64,000 bases of DNA from assembly GCF_000237925.1 (NCBI RefSeq), contig NC_031498.1, forward strand, positions 21,368,422-21,432,421, given 5' to 3'. The first letter of the stretch is position 1; each line of letters begins with the position of its first letter. This stretch comes from Schistosoma mansoni (lineage: Eukaryota; Platyhelminthes; Trematoda; Strigeidida; Schistosomatidae). A program made the position numbers and the translations under genes. The notes under the pieces were generated by a model. The model ran no database searches. It was not told where the DNA came from and worked only from the letters and a program-made list of their open reading frames with translations. Below are positions 11,656 through 25,245 of this stretch, piece after piece.

Positions 11656-13032
11656 ATGAAAAATTCATGCAAAAGACCTGGTTGCCGTTTCGCTGTTACA
11701 TCTGGCATGCAATATGACAACTGCAAAGGTTGGTTCCACGAAGCATGTACAGATCTAACAGCAGCAGCCTATGGCAGACTCAGCAAGTCTGATCGTAGGT
11801 GGGTATGTGTTACCTGCAACACTGATACCGTAGTTATGTTGGGTACCATCATTACTTTACTAACAGGTATGAGAGATAAGTTGTCTAAGAATTTGGCAAA
11901 CGATAGTATCATGACGGGTAACAAAACTGGAACGCATAGGGCAAACAAGAAAAAGGATATTGACAGGTCGGTTATCGACGGTGCTGTTAACAGCACGAGT
12001 GATGACGTGCTGAAACTCAGCACCATCTTAACATCGACTGTCATCGACTCCCTCAGTAAACTTGAATGAGGCAGTGGTTCCCAAAAATCCTGTAGGTGGT
12101 TGGACTCACGTTAACAGGAGTAAAAGGCCCAAGCGCCTCCGCCGAAACTTAACATCCCAAGTACCGTGCGGAAATCAATTGATGCTTTGGCCGCACAGTC
12201 TACCCCCAAGACTGTCCGCCCAGTCATCACTGAGCCCAGGAATCAAAAACGCGCCTCGACATCCAAACAACAAGATACCAAACCTAGATGCCCTGGAAAG
12301 CCTGAGAAATCAATTACGGTTCGTGACGACTCTGTCATAATCATGAACCTTATTGACAACCCCGACCTTCCTCTCAGTTTGCAGGACAAAAATGATAGGA
12401 TGCTCTGGGGAGAATTAAACAAGAGGTTTGAACTCCCTAGAATAAAGTCTTTGACCGTCATACGGCTCACTCGGGGGAAGGACTCTAACCACCTAAACCA
12501 CCCGAGGCTGCTTCGTGTTACACTTAAGAATGCCTCCGACGTAGAGGACGTCCTGCTAACCAGTCACTTACTGAAATCCGATGGGAACGTAAGAATACTG
12601 CCCGACATACTGTATTCTGAACGAAATCTCACCCGGAACATCCCTAAGGAATCTCGCGAGGCGTTTTTCCGTGCACGAAATATCATTGTGCAAGGTGTAC
12701 CGGAAAATATGGACCCAACTCAAGCAAACTCTGATATTCGGGAATGGAAATTCATTAAGCATTCCTTAAAACTCAAGAACATATTGACCCAACAGGTAAT
12801 GCGACTAGCCAAGAGAGACGGAGACTCTAGGCCCCGGCTATTGAAGATAACCTTCCCCTCCTCCCACATGGCGGCTGCAACTCTGGAAGCATTTCGTGCC
12901 AATAGACGTCGATTGCCAACTGGCATCCATATGCATCCGGATAGGCCCCACGACAGCAGGATCAAGCACAAACGAAAGCTGGAGCTGACAATTCCACTCA
13001 TGGACTGTCTTGATCATAAAAAAAGCATGTAA
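11656..13032 (+). pseudogene. CR1 ORF1: PHD-like finger plus basic nucleic-acid-binding region
   Basis: The N-terminal part (11656-12069) has C-x4-C, C-x2-WFHEACTD and WVCVTC spacing, typical of a PHD-like finger found in CR1 ORF1 proteins. The second part (frame 12166-13032) contains SVIIMNLID near the start, RLLRVTLKN, a basic middle with IIVQGVPE, and RLLKITFPS. These patterns suggest two RRM-like folds that would coat the element RNA. A frame change lies between the parts, so no intact protein is made. The RRM reading is inference. Confidence 0.65.
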
Positions 13033-13142
13033 AGGACAGGGACTACCAACTCGGTAAACATCGTATAGGTAGGCTACCTGTCCACTCACGCACGACTCAT
13101 ATAGACAAACAAGAAGAAGCTCACGCGTTCCAAATTGAAAGC

Positions 13143-15938
13143 ATAAACTGCCTATACACGAACGCCGCGAGCTTGCCAAACAAAATGGACGAGCTACGTG
13201 AACTCAGCAACGCTAATGATGCCCATCTGATAGGAATATCCGAAACTTGGATAACGTCTCAGTTTACGGACCAGGAGCTAGCAATAACTGGGATGTCTTT
13301 ATTTCGCAACGACAGAAAAACAGGAATGGGGGGTGGGGTAGCACTATACATACAGTCATGCCTGGATGCGCACCAACTTCACAACCAAGAGTTTCTCAAT
13401 CTTGATGAGTCAGTATGGTGCTCAGTAAGATTGTCTACCACCTCGAGGTGTCTAGTTAGGGTCATCTACAGGAAGCCCACTGCCGACATCCAGTATGACA
13501 ATCGTCTGCTGGAAGGACTACCTCGCTCTACGCGTCTCGGATTCTCTCAAATCCTGATTCTAGGGGACTTCAATCTTCCTAGAATCAACTTCCTGGAACA
13601 TACATACATTGGTAGTGACAACTCTACTGAAGCTCTGTTCTTCAACCTTATCGTTGACCTGGGATTATTCGAAAATGTGAAGTCGGCAACTCGTTGGAGA
13701 AACAGTCAGACGCCGTCGCGCTTAGACTGAATATTCACAAATGAAGAATTCCTAGTTGACGACCTCTCAATCCTGGCTCCCCTGGGGAAAAGTGATCACG
13801 CCGTCTTATCATTCAGCTTTGTCAGCAAAACGGAGCTAAGATATCCTACTAGCAACAAGCGCTGGAACTTCAAACGGTTGTATGTGTTAGCTTTACAGGA
13901 CTATCTACAACAGGTGGATTGGGATGTTCACCCTCAACTTGAAGTGGATGCTCATTGAGATTTTTTACTACACACGATCTTATGTGCTACTGAGCATTCA
14001 GTTCCTAAGATGGTCCCAAAAAGCTACAAACAACCTCCAATCATCAAGAACCGCACTCGTCGTTTGCTAAGCCGCAAAAGTCACTGTTGGGCCGAACATA
14101 AACGAACCGACAATAACGACGCATACAGACAATATAAACGCATAAGGAACATATGTTCAAAGGCAATAAGAGAAGACAGGCTTCAGTTCCAGACCAAGCT
14201 CATCGATAAATTCGTCTCCAACCCGAAAAGCTTATTCGGTTACGCAGCTTCTCTTCGACAAGGCAAAACTGGAGTTTCCCAACTGCTTGGTCCTAATGGC
14301 CCGACCAATAACGACGGTGATGCCGCTAACCTTTTGGCTGAACAATACTCCCAGACATTCCAGCTGACCCACATCAACTATACTGACGAAAGCTTCACCT
14401 GCACCTGTACAGGACTTTCCGAAGTGGACCTGAGTGCTGACCTGGTGCTCCGTAAACTGCAGCACCTAAGAAAAGACACTTCTCCTGGTCCGGACATGGT
14501 TCATTCTGCTGTATTGAGGGAAGCAGCTTCAATCCCGGCGACACCACTTAGCGTGATGTTTGCACACTCGCTAAGCAGAGGCAAACTACCGGAAATTTGT
14601 AAGCTGGCCCACACCACACCAATTTTCAAAGGAGGTCGATGCAGTGAACCCTCAAGCTACCGACCAGTGGCCCTTCTCTCCATACCTTCCAAAATTATGG
14701 AATCCCTAATATACGACGGTATACTAGAATACTCATCATCCTCAAAGTTCTTCTCACCTCAACAGCATGGTTTCAGAAAAGGTCATTCTTGTATGACCAA
14801 CCTGCTGACTGCGGTGGATAGATGCACGACAATCCTTGATCGCAAGGAGAAGGTTGACGTCATCTACCTGGATTTCTCAAAAGCTTTTGATAGGATCAAC
14901 CATATATGTCTTATCAAGAAGCTTAGACGATTGGGTATAAAACCCCCTTCGATTGACTGGCTCTCTTCATATTTAGAAAACCGACACTTTAAGGTCAGGG
15001 TTAACTTCACTCCCTCTCAGGCTATGGAATGTCCTAGTGGGGTACCCCAGGGCTCAATACTAGGACCTCTTCTCTTCTTGATTTATATTAACGATCTTCC
15101 TCAACAAGTTTCATCTGACTTATTGCTTTTTGCTGATGATGTGAAACTTTGGAGAGAGATACGTAATCATAATGATATACTAGTTCTTCAGGAGGATCTG
15201 ACCCGACTTCAAAGTTGGGCAGACGACAACGGTCTTACCTTCAACACTTCAAAGTGCAAGGTAGTCCATCTGAGACATGTTGCAGACTATAGTTATAACT
15301 TAGGCAACTCCCCTTTAGAAGTTTCCCAAGTTGGAAAAGATTTAGGAGTGTTGGTACCCTATGACCTGAAATCGTATGCGAACTGTGACAAAAACGCCTC
15401 TCAAGCAAACCTTGCACTGGTAACATTGAAGCGCATTTTTGGCCGGTTTGACGGTAGGACCTTCCATATAATCTTCAACAGTTTTATTCGTCCCCATTTA
15501 GAGTACGGAAACATAGTATTTCCTCCCTCCCTCCAAAAGGATAAGGACACTCTGGAACGTATACAACGTCGAGCCACGAAATCAGTTCGGAGACTCAAAT
15601 CCAAACCTTATGAAGAGCGCCTCAAATCACTTAACCTTTACCCGTTAGAGTACAGGCGTCTTGGAGGTGATCTTCTTATGACTTACAGTATCCTTAATAC
15701 TTCTGGTCATCCCCTTAAACATCTTCTTAAGCTTAGTCATAACACTAACCTAAGAGGTAACACCCAGAAATTGGAGACCCTACATAGCAGAACAGACTGC
15801 AGACACAACTTCTACTCCGTTAGAGTTGTCAAGTGCTGGAATTCGCTGCCGACTGAGCTAGTCCAAGCGACCTCCCAGGAGTCCTTTAAGAGGAAACTTG
15901 ACTTATTCTTAAGGACTAAGGATAACATATTATTATGA
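13143..15938 (+). pseudogene. CR1 ORF2: APE endonuclease and reverse transcriptase
   Basis: The endonuclease covers about 13143-13830 (CLYTNAASLPNKMDEL, GISETW, GGGVALYI, GDFNLPRI, SDHAVLSF). The RT covers about 14010-15938 and shows PGPDMVHSAVL, SYRPVALLSI, QHGFRKGHSC, DFSKAFD, SGVPQGSILGP and the catalytic LLFADDVKLW. The reading frame is continuous apart from two TGA codons, one in the endonuclease C-terminus and one in the linker. All RT catalytic motifs are present in the 642-residue open part. It lies upstream of, and in the opposite orientation to, the RTE copy starting at 16121. Confidence 0.88.
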
Positions 15939-16120
15939 TTTACCAAATTCTTTTTTTCCTCTATTATCGTTCATATACCTAGGTTTTTGCCTGGAGGTAT
16001 TGGTGATCCACTGCTATCAGACACGGAAGCCCGTTAAGCGAAAGCTTCTTCTATTCCGTCCTCAACCATTTGAACCATTTGAACGTCGTATATCTCCAAA
16101 CTCAGAATATCTTAAAAGCA

Positions 16121-19100
16121 TCAGTCAGTCAGTCACAAATTAGAACTTCGTACTTATGTACATCACTTCGAGTTGCCATACCACACTAGCACAGAGATGC
16201 AGCTGTCGATTCAAATTCCATAGTGGTAGAGGTAGTGAGAGTATAAGCAGTAATAGGAAAGATTAGGGTTCAAAGATGTCCAAGGAGCATAATCCAGTGA
16301 AATAAATTTGGAAAGAAAAAAACAGATAAGGATATTAATAATTCAGAAGATTGGATTTTGAGAGAACACAAAGAGTGGATACACCTGTGTCATTGCAAAC
16401 GATTTTCAGCCATGTCATTCAAGGTCTCTAACTGATGTGAAAAGAGAAACAAGAAGCCGTGACAAGCTACCGAAGCTATTTTTGGGGATGTTATTTCATT
16501 TAATGCAAAGCTTGTATAACAGTTACATTTAATTTTGTCCCTAGTCTATTCTACAGATTATAAGCTTTCGTTTGATGTATGATTCATTGTCATAGCTTTT
16601 TCTGTTCCAAAGGTATTGTAATTTAGACGTAACCTTTTGTGCTCTATTTTCTACTCTAATCCCCCAGTTTTGGACGTAATTGTATTTTCCTAATTATTGT
16701 ACGTTGTGGCCGGGCTAGTCATCTATTTATTCCTGTGTCTTTTTACACTAATCTGAATTCGGGTACCAGATCGGCATTTGGAATAAAGCGAGTAGTGTTC
16801 CAGTTGTCTTGTCTTCTCTCTCTCACGTGCCTGTCAGCCAATCAGGGATAGAATAGTTTTCGTCTTTCTACCCCACTTCGAACTCACGCATACTAGCCTT
16901 AGGGTTAAGCCAGTCAGCCTATCGCGTCAAGGTCTTGATCTACATTGGACAAGTTATCCTCGGCACGAAAATGGGTAGACAGATCAAAGAGTTAACACTA
17001 GCTATCGGTTGCTAGCATCTCGACGATCCCAACCAGGTTGTCTACACCTACCAGCATGGCTCAGTCCACTTGTCAGTAACTTCATGGATTTGTGACATGT
17101 TTTGGTCTGACTACACCCTAGCTTTCTTCCAACCTACCCCTACACCATAAAATATCGCTCGTCGGGGCAGTCGGTGGCTGGGCATACGTAACATACGTTC
17201 CAGCCATCCCAAATGATGAAGTTTCACTACTTCATTAATCGATTTGCCAACCTTACCTAGTACCCGTTTCCCAACAACTGCATTACTAATTCAGTGGTCC
17301 CAGGATATACGAGCAATGCTTCGAAGACACCTATGATCGAATACTAGCAGCCTACGAATATCCTCTACTCTTACCGGCCATGTTTCACTGTCATTAAGCA
17401 AGACGAAACGAACTGCTCTTCAGTAAACTCATCCTTTGGTTGCTAGACGTATATCTCGCCTACGCCGTAAATGAAGCAAGTTGGCGAAAGCTAGACAAGC
17501 CTTCTGTACCGGTGCTGAGATTTCGTCACACACCAGACCACATGGGCTGATGAGACTCCCAACATAAGTGAATTGGTCAACACGCTCAACCACTTCACTC
17601 CCTACCATTAGTTCAGGTGCCGATCCAAACCAATCCTGGTGTAATATCTTGCACTTCGAAGGGGAGGATTGCATCCTGAACATGCCTGCATAGTTGCTTA
17701 TAGTGGTCAGAAGACGCTGCATTTCGTCAGCGTCTTCACCAAATAGAATTATGTCATCGGCGTATTCCAAGTCAACAAGTGAATCCCCTGATATAAGTTC
17801 AACTCCTCTAAATTTAGATGATGAAAGTGTTATTTCTAAAAGCACGTCTACGAAAAAGTTAAGCAAGAATGGAGAGAGTGGACATACATGGCGAACACCA
17901 CTTGAGACAATCAATTCTGATGAAAGTACGCCATAAACTCTCACTCAGTCAGTTGTGTTCGAGTAGAGAGCCTTTATGAGGTTAATGTACTTCTTTGGTA
18001 CTCCTTTCAGTGACAAACACTGACACAGAACCTCACGATCAACTGAGACAAATGCCGCCTTAAGGTCGAGACATACTAATATTGTGGGACGTCTGAATGT
18101 GTGTCCATGTTCTAGGACCTGACGTAGGGTGAATATCTGGTCTATGCAACCACGTCCAGGTCGAAAACCAGCCTGGTTTTCTCTAGTCTGCTCTTCACTA
18201 GCTTTGGTTATGCGTCCAAGTATTATTGAAGCTAATATTTTAGACACTATATTAGTCAAACTGATCCCTCTGTGATTGTCACAAGAGGACTTTTGTCCTT
18301 TCTTATAGACTGGCACAATCAGTGATCGAGACCAGTCAGATGGGAATACGTCTAGTTCCCAAATTCTGCCTAAGACCTCAGTCAATCTAGCTGCTAATAC
18401 TGGACCGCCATCCTTAAAAATCTCAGGGGTCAACCTGTCAGGGCCTGCTGCTCTCCCTCGCTTCAGATTTCCTATTGCTTTTTTCAACCTCGTAAAGTGT
18501 TGGAGGACTTACATCAATTTGCCATTCAGGACGACTGGGGATCGTGGGTAACTGAAGTGTGGCTGAAGGCCAGTTGAACTGATACCTAAAGTGTTCTGCC
18601 CATCGATCCAATCTCCTGGATTGAGAATGAATGATATGTCCATCTTTGTCTGAGATAGTTTCGCTAATAGTTGGGTTCCCAATGCCGGTTTCTTTAATAA
18701 GTCTGAATAGTTGTCTGCTGTTGCCTATTGCCGTTGCATTTTCCATCTCTCTTGATTTCGCTACCCACCGCTGTTCACGATCATTGCATAGGCTTTTTAT
18801 CAGACTGAGCTTAAGTTGACTCCACTCTTCGTTATGTTTTGAGCCAGATTAGATGAGTTTTTGAGCATCTATCAGTGCGGTAGATGCTACAGAGATCCTG
18901 TGTTTCTCTCTAACTTTACGGCTTGCCTTACTAGCAGAAATCACTGCTACTCTCACAGCTTTTCGGATGTCATTCCACGCTGTCTCGGGATGGGCACGAG
19001 TTACATGGCTGCCTAACTGTTTTTCCAGTTGTTCCTGAAATATATTTTTAGCTTGCATATCATTAAGTAAAACCCTTAGAGGCTTCCCTGCAGTGTCTTT

Positions 19101-19740
19101 CCTACGTCCAGTAAGTCGCAGACAGATACGTGCTCGCACTAGAGCATGATATGGGTCCAAACATGTGCTTCAGAATGAGCGACAGTCATCTATCGAGCCC
19201 CTCCGTCGGTGGCTGATAGCGATGTGATATAGTTGAGTCCAACGTTGAGACGAATTCGGGGGTCACCATGTGAAAAGATGTTTTTCCTTGTGCTTAGAGT
19301 TAGTATTTACAAGGAACAGGCGGTTATCTGAGTACAGCTGCAACAGACGGTCGCCATTATCTCTTCTTTGAGCCACGACACTGTAAAATCCACCCAGGTG
19401 TCTTTCCTCTTCGCTTAGTTTACCCACTTGAGCATTAAAGTCATCAGAGCGCCTAGCTTTTCGAGGTCGGAAAGTTTTCTGTAAAACTGAGCTGCAGTCA
19501 GTGGGAGAGTAGGCAAAGATGACGAAGAGGCAACGACGAGTGTACCTGTCTTTCCGAGTCCTTACTGTTCCGTTTAGTCGGACAGCGCACAGACGACTGT
19601 CTACTGGGATCCAGTCTAAAAGAGCTAGTTCTACTCTGGGACTCAATGCTCACCATTTGGCAACGTAGAGGTCAGAAATGGTGAACAAGAGGACTCTTGG
19701 TCGCCAATGGCATGGCTTGGCCATGCAAATGTGGTTACTC
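16121..19740 (-). mobile_element. RTE LINE (SR2-related), interrupted by a solo LTR
   Basis: Read on the minus strand: endonuclease at about 19650-19150 (DWIPVDSRLC, DFNAQVGKL, SVVAQR.DNGDRLL), linker 18850-18440, RT 18487-17430 (GRAAGPDRLTPEIF, NHRGISLTNIVSKIL, QAGFRPGRGC, DLKAAF, VCPLSPFLLNF, LEYADDIILFGED), then C-terminal DHRCLRSIARI and a 3' UTR ending GTGACTGACTGACTGA at 16121. Several stops and frame changes make it dead. The LTR at 16433-16997 splits the C-terminal region from the 3' UTR. Its 3' end abuts that of the CR1 element on the plus strand. Confidence 0.88.
16433..16997. mobile_element. Solo LTR of an LTR retrotransposon, nested in an RTE element
   Basis: A 565-bp block begins TGATGTGAA and ends GTTAACA. 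It is flanked by near-identical five-base repeats (CTAAC and CTAGC) and is collinear with the solo LTR at 49019-49584. An AATAAA lies about two thirds along. RTE sequence continues on both sides, so the LTR element inserted into the older RTE and was later reduced to one LTR, a common fate. It is a non-coding fossil. Family (likely Ty3/Gypsy-like, as most schistosome LTR elements are) is inference. Confidence 0.8.
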
Positions 19741-20004
19741 TGTTACTTCTTGCTTTTCGTGCTAACTATATTATTCTATTTCCAGACCGAATGTGTTCTT
19801 CGGAAGTGCTACACCACAAATTGCTGACTACCTTAATAAGTGGAGTCAGTATGGATGGTGAGTCACTTCCATGTTAGGTTTGATGGATTAGATGATCGCA
19901 CCATCGTCAAACTGCAATTTTGGGATAGGCCTGTTAATCTAGTAGTAAAAATAAGTGCGCTTAATACCGACAATGACAATAATTTTTTAAGTTGATAGGT
20001 TTCG

Positions 20005-20905
20005 CCCAAGCAGAGTATAACTTCCAGTCCAACGAATATTGAGTATCTTGCGTAAACAATCGTTTATAAATACCTGTTCATTTTTGATGATGGTTGTGGT
20101 AGTACTGAAAGTTTCAGCTCCGTACAGTGAGACTGTCTTGACGTTTCATATTGGAGATCCTGACTTTGATGTTGGCTTTCAGACAGTTGATTTGAGCTCC
20201 ATATGTTCTTCAACAGTAGGAACGCGATCCTCCTTTTTAATTCTAAATTCTGAGTGAATGTTTCCACCTCTTTCAGAGTTTCGCCATCAAGTGTGATTGG
20301 GTTGGTGCACTCCGCATTGCATTTCTGTATCTCCCCTTATGTATGTTGAGGCCTACTGTTGCTGCGATGATTGTCTTGATCCACAATTGTTGGTATTCAT
20401 GGGATAGAAGGTCTAGGTCATCTACGAAGTCCAAATCGCCCATTGCATACAAGCCGTTCATTGTATTCCGTGCTTCCCCTCAGATGTCAAGGTCTTCATA
20501 ACCCAGTCAACCAACAGAAGAAAGAGCAGGGGAGAGAGTAAGCAGCCTTGTCTGACTCTGGTCATCACTTGGAGTGCATCTGTCAGTTGTCCTCCATACA
20601 CGACTTTTTAGTGTAGTCTGTCGTATGAATTCCTTATGATGTTGACGATTTTATCGGCTACTCACTCCATAGTGTCGAAGAAGGTTCCATAAGGTCCTCA
20701 CATCCACACTGTCAAACGCCTCATAGTCTAGGAAGTTGATGTATAGTGACGAGTGGCATTCAACCAATTGTTCAACGATGACTCGTAGTGTCGCTCTTTG
20801 GTCTGTGCATGACCGATCGTTATGGAATCCAGTCTGTTGATCTTGAAACTGGACGACTACCGAATCTTTCATCCGGTTCATCAACACAGTTGAAAACGTT
20901 TCCTA
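20005..20905 (-). mobile_element. RTE LINE (FVDD subfamily), copy 2, 5'-truncated
   Basis: The reverse strand is nearly identical to 8800-9390 and to 42600-43530: DRSCTDQRATLR, FLDYEAFDSVD, and the same stop after GVSSR, then LDFVDD at about 20445. It retains the part deleted from copy 1 (LDGETLKEVETFTQ, then LLKNIW) down to about 20005. The left junction (RNA 5' side) is abrupt at about 20905, as expected of a 5'-truncated target-primed insertion. Confidence 0.85.
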
Positions 20906-22394
20906 ATGATCTTTCACATTGTATGCACATTCAATGTACTTGTAGTGATTATTGCCCTAGTTGCTAGAAGGGACATCGGCCTAGTAACTTTCAAATAATC
21001 TCGGCTTTGACTGTGACGCATCATTTTTCTTCTAAATGAAGATCATTCTGTCCGCAGGGGACAGTTTAACTGGCTCAGATGACTTTTTTGGTTATAATTT
21101 TTAGTAAGGTTGTGCTCAAGAGGATGGTGTTGTTGATCCCTTCTTTTTTGCTAAGGCTCGAGACTGACAGTAACCTCGAAAAGGCTACAGGGTTAGTTGT
21201 GGTCTCAAGGAATCTTGGTACAAGTTGCTACACAATACAAGCCGAAGGAACAAAAATATCAGAATAATGAGATAATAATAAGACACTGTGACGAGATTCT
21301 TGGCATATGTTTTCTGTTATAGCCCCGTTAATCACATACCTGAAGAAACATTTCTTCAGGAGCTATTCAATGGATAGTTCATATTTTCATCAGATAGTGC
21401 ATGAATGACCTACCGGTGGCAGGCGTACTTTAGCGCATACGGGACTCAAGTATGAACGCTAGTGACTGATAAGCTTTTGAGGAAAACTAATCTAACACAA
21501 GGATTTTTTTGTTTCATGGATCATTTGTGTGAAACCAACCTCTAGTGAGGACGTACTACAAGGTCGATGGGTCTTAGATCATGTCTATAGACAAAAGGCA
21601 ACCGGTCGGGAAAATTAGGCGTTTGAGCCAGCGATTCAGCTATCAAACTTTGAACCTCGAAATTCGCTGCGTAGAGGCAGAGAACTAATGTTCCTTGGGT
21701 GGTCCTTAGTTTAGAAGTGAAAATCTTGTTCTGTCTTTCGGCTCTCTGACGAGAAGAAAGGATGGTTATTAATAAAAGAAGTGGTCTCTTCCACTTATAT
21801 AGAAACCAAAGTAAATTCTGGTCTCTGTTTTGGAAGAAACAGCTGCATTAGCTGTCCCTATATATTCTAGTAGTTAACGTCGCATTTCACAGAACCTCAT
21901 CGTGCAACAGTTTACGTATATTTATGTCCTGCTCCACATTGAAAACGGAAATGATGTTCTTTTATGTGCAGTTTAGTATCAAAAATTAGCAATGGCCTGT
22001 TAGGTAAAGCATTAGTAGTAATATAACACGCGTTAATATCTCTGTTAGATAAATTCGCTTAAAGACAACTCGAATATGGCTTTTGTATGAGAGCGTTATT
22101 TAATGCAATTACGAAGATGCAAGAAAGAAGACGATATTGAATTCATACTGGCGTGCTGAAGAGGACGTTCTGTACGCCAATTTGAAAAATGTTCTAGTTA
22201 AGGCGGCCTGCTTGAATACCTGGGCTACCTGTTTCTGCCATCTAAATATTTCAACAAGTTATCTGGTTTTTTAATTTGTTTTAACTTCTCATTATGTCTA
22301 TTAATAGCATAGCCTACACAGGCGCGTTTATGAAAAGCTTACGTCCTTTCGCTGCAAAATTACGAACAAGTACAATAAGGGACATCGTGGTGGT
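20906..22394. other. Unassigned stretch with a perfect 22-nt inverted repeat
   Basis: No gene is supported. At 21339-21360 there is a perfect palindrome with 10-bp arms (CCTGAAGAAA and TTTCTTCAGG) and a 2-nt centre. The right part may be the 5' UTR of the LINE that becomes coding near 22395. Confidence 0.5.
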
Positions 22395-25245
22395 TTGCAA
22401 TATGCATTAAAGAGAATGAACATTATTCAAATGTTGATTCCCGAGCTGCTTAATTCTAACTGTCGATCACTAATTAACAAGGTGGACTATCTCCAATTTC
22501 TGCTAAGTCAAAACATGTATCGTAATTGTGGTGTCATCACAATTCAAGAATCTTGGTTAACTTACTTACAGGAAGATTGCTTAGTATCACTACGTGATTT
22601 CAATATCTATCGTCAGGATCCATCAAACAACAAAAAGACGTGTGGTGGCGGAGTAGCTACGTTTGCAAATGTTAACTGGTGTCGATCTACTTTTGCCTGT
22701 TTCAAGTTTTCAAATGACTTTATCGACTGTCTGACTTTAAGGTGCCGTCCAAAACACCTGAATATATACAAATATATTTATGTTACCAATATCTACATGA
22801 CTCCAGACTGCACATCATCTGCGCTACCTGTCTTCGCTGATAAATTTACCGAATTTGCCGTTACTGCCTTCAATGATTCACTTTCAATTACATGTGGTGA
22901 TTTCGATTCATGTGACTGTAGCTTCCTTACATCACTAGGTCACCTAAATGTAGTAGATTTTCCTACTCGTTTGAATGCTCATCTACACTTGGTTTTCATT
23001 AATGATGTGGGTACATATGTGACTCGCAAACATGCTCCATTGTCCAGCTCGGATCACTGTATAATTCGTGTTCTACCTAAAGTATATGGTAAACATGGAG
23101 AGAGTACACACATACACCATACCAAAAAAGTAATATATAGGAGTTACTCAGAAGAAAACATGAAAAATCTGAAAAAACATGTATCGTACGACCAACTGAG
23201 AATTACTGACAGATGACTCACTAGAAAACACCAGTGATGTTATCACCCGTTTTCTTAAATTCTGTTTTGATATTTGCTGTCCTACTGAAACCTTCTCCTT
23301 AAGTTTTGATCGACTTACATCTCCACAACTAAAACGACTACGGAGAGTAAAAGAAAGGATATACAAGGAGAAAAACACTATTGAAGTTCGTAAGTTAAAT
23401 GATCAAATAAACCTAGAGATTAGATGTCTCAACTCTGTGTTTACTCAAAAACTCCTATCTTGTAAAAGCTCTCCAAGTATGTGGAAACTCTTTAAAGAAA
23501 TTACAGGGGACAGGCAGACTAGAAGCGATAACCAGCTGAATGTTTGTGACTTAAATAAGTCCTTTGTACGTCAGTCATCTGACATCATGCTCTCTATATC
23601 CACAGGTTTGAAGAACAATTGTGTTCCTAGTTTCACTGAAAATGATGTCCGAAAATGTCTGCAGTCACTTAATTCATCCCAATGTTTAGTACCTGATGGT
23701 ATCCCAAACCTCCTTTTTAAAAAATGTGCTGATGTTTTATGTTATTCATTAAGGAATATCTTTAACAGATCCTTCTCAACTAATGTCTTACTGAAAATGT
23801 GGAGAAAGATAAAGATAATCCCTATACCAAAGAAAGTATCTGGTGATAAAAATGTGAAACTTAGACCCATTGCAATAACTTCACCTTTCCTCAAAATAAT
23901 GGAAAAATTACTGATACACCCACTTCAACCTGCAATAAAAGAGCACTGTGATCCATATAAGTTTGCTTACAAATGCAAGAGGAGCACATTAGATGCCGTT
24001 GCTGTTCTGCATCACAATATAGTGTTCGGGTTGGAAAAGGGTAAGAAGTATGTTAGATGCGCTTTCCTGGACTTTACTTCTGCTTTTGATTCTATTCCAA
24101 GACACCTCTTACTTAACAAGCTGATCAGCGTCAACACTGACAGCTGGATAACCAATTGGCTATGTTCCTACCTTTCTGGAAGAGAACAGTACACTGTATT
24201 TGAAGGAAAGTGTTCAACATCTCTACTGTCTAATGTAGGTGTGCCATAAGGAGCTGTTCTTTCACCTCTACTCTTCTCTTTTTTTTCTGCATGATCTGCC
24301 ATCTTCCACAGAAAACACTTTTGTAAAATATGCGGACGACCTCACTGTATGTATGCCAACTTCTACCTCCTTACATCCCATAGAAATGAATGAGTTTTTA
24401 TCTCGTATTGAAAGGTGGTCTGTTGGTAATGGTCTCTTACCCATTCTTTTTAAATGTCAAGCTTTTAACTTTAGCTTGAAACATGGACAGAACCTGTACG
24501 CTGTTCTGGGATCCCATAATGCTTGTGCCATTGGGGAATCCTGAATAAACACAGTGTCGAAGGTCAAATATCTTGGTGTTACTTTTTCCTCTGATCTTTC
24601 TTGGTCTTCTCATGTTTTACTGTTATCGAAAAAAGTTTACCGTTTGACTTATTACGTAAAGAGGCTGCATGCTTGTAAATTCCTGCATATTACCTATTAT
24701 TCTATATTGTTCCCCATTATTCTTTCCCGGGCTTTTGAGAAAAGACTTTGCTGTTTTGCGTAGAGTGCTGAAAACGGTTTGCAAGTTATGTGGTGAATCT
24801 TTTCAAGTCATTATTAACATACTTGTGAATAGACATCTTAAGTCTTGCAAACTCTTGGCAGGTGTTATCTTATCAGACACTAACCATCCACTTCATTCAT
24901 ATCTTTCTCCTTGTATATCTTCTGGCAGAACGAGACGTAAGTACATTAAAATCCATGCACGCAAGCAAATCTATAAAAGTTCTGTAATACCTTACCTAGC
25001 AAATTTACTTTGTGACGAACAGGCTGTTAGAGTTGACCTAGTAAATAACCTGTACTCTTAAGCATGTCTCAAATTCGATAATTTGCACAGACTCAGATTT
25101 TTTTAAACCTTTTTTCTCATTTATTTTCTTTGTTTGTTTTTTTGTTTTGGTAAAAAACTTGTTGAAATAACTCGTGCTGGGAATTCTATATTGTACCAGA
25201 TTATAATATTGAATAAAGCCATTAATAATAATAATAATCCTTGAG
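22395..25245 (+). mobile_element. Rex1/CR1-group non-LTR retrotransposon with TAA-repeat tail
   Basis: Endonuclease frame 22395-23216 shows NSNCRSLINKVDYLQ, ITIQESWL, GGGVATF and a degraded GDFDS, then SSSDHCII. The RT occupies frames 23437-24249 and beyond: PDGIPNLLFKK, RPIAITSPFLKIMEK, FLDFTSAFDSI, then GVP followed by a TAA stop in place of the usual Gln, and VKYADDLTV at about 24330. The tail after AATAAAG is TAATAATAATAATAAT near 25228-25243. Several frame changes and the stop make it inactive. Clade is inferred from RT style and the simple-repeat tail. Confidence 0.75.

Larger units (their letters stand above)
11640..16115 (+). mobile_element. CR1-like LINE, nearly full length, two ORFs
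   Basis: The order is ORF1 with a PHD-like zinc finger, then an endonuclease/reverse transcriptase ORF2, then a short 3' UTR. ORF1 is split by a frame change near 12070-12165. ORF2 lies in one frame from about 13140 to 15938 but carries two TGA stops (13728 and 13957) where a related protein would have Trp. These defects make it inactive, yet the long open RT suggests fairly recent insertion. The CR1 clade is inferred from the ORF1 finger and RT style; Jockey-superfamily membership is firm. Confidence 0.85.
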
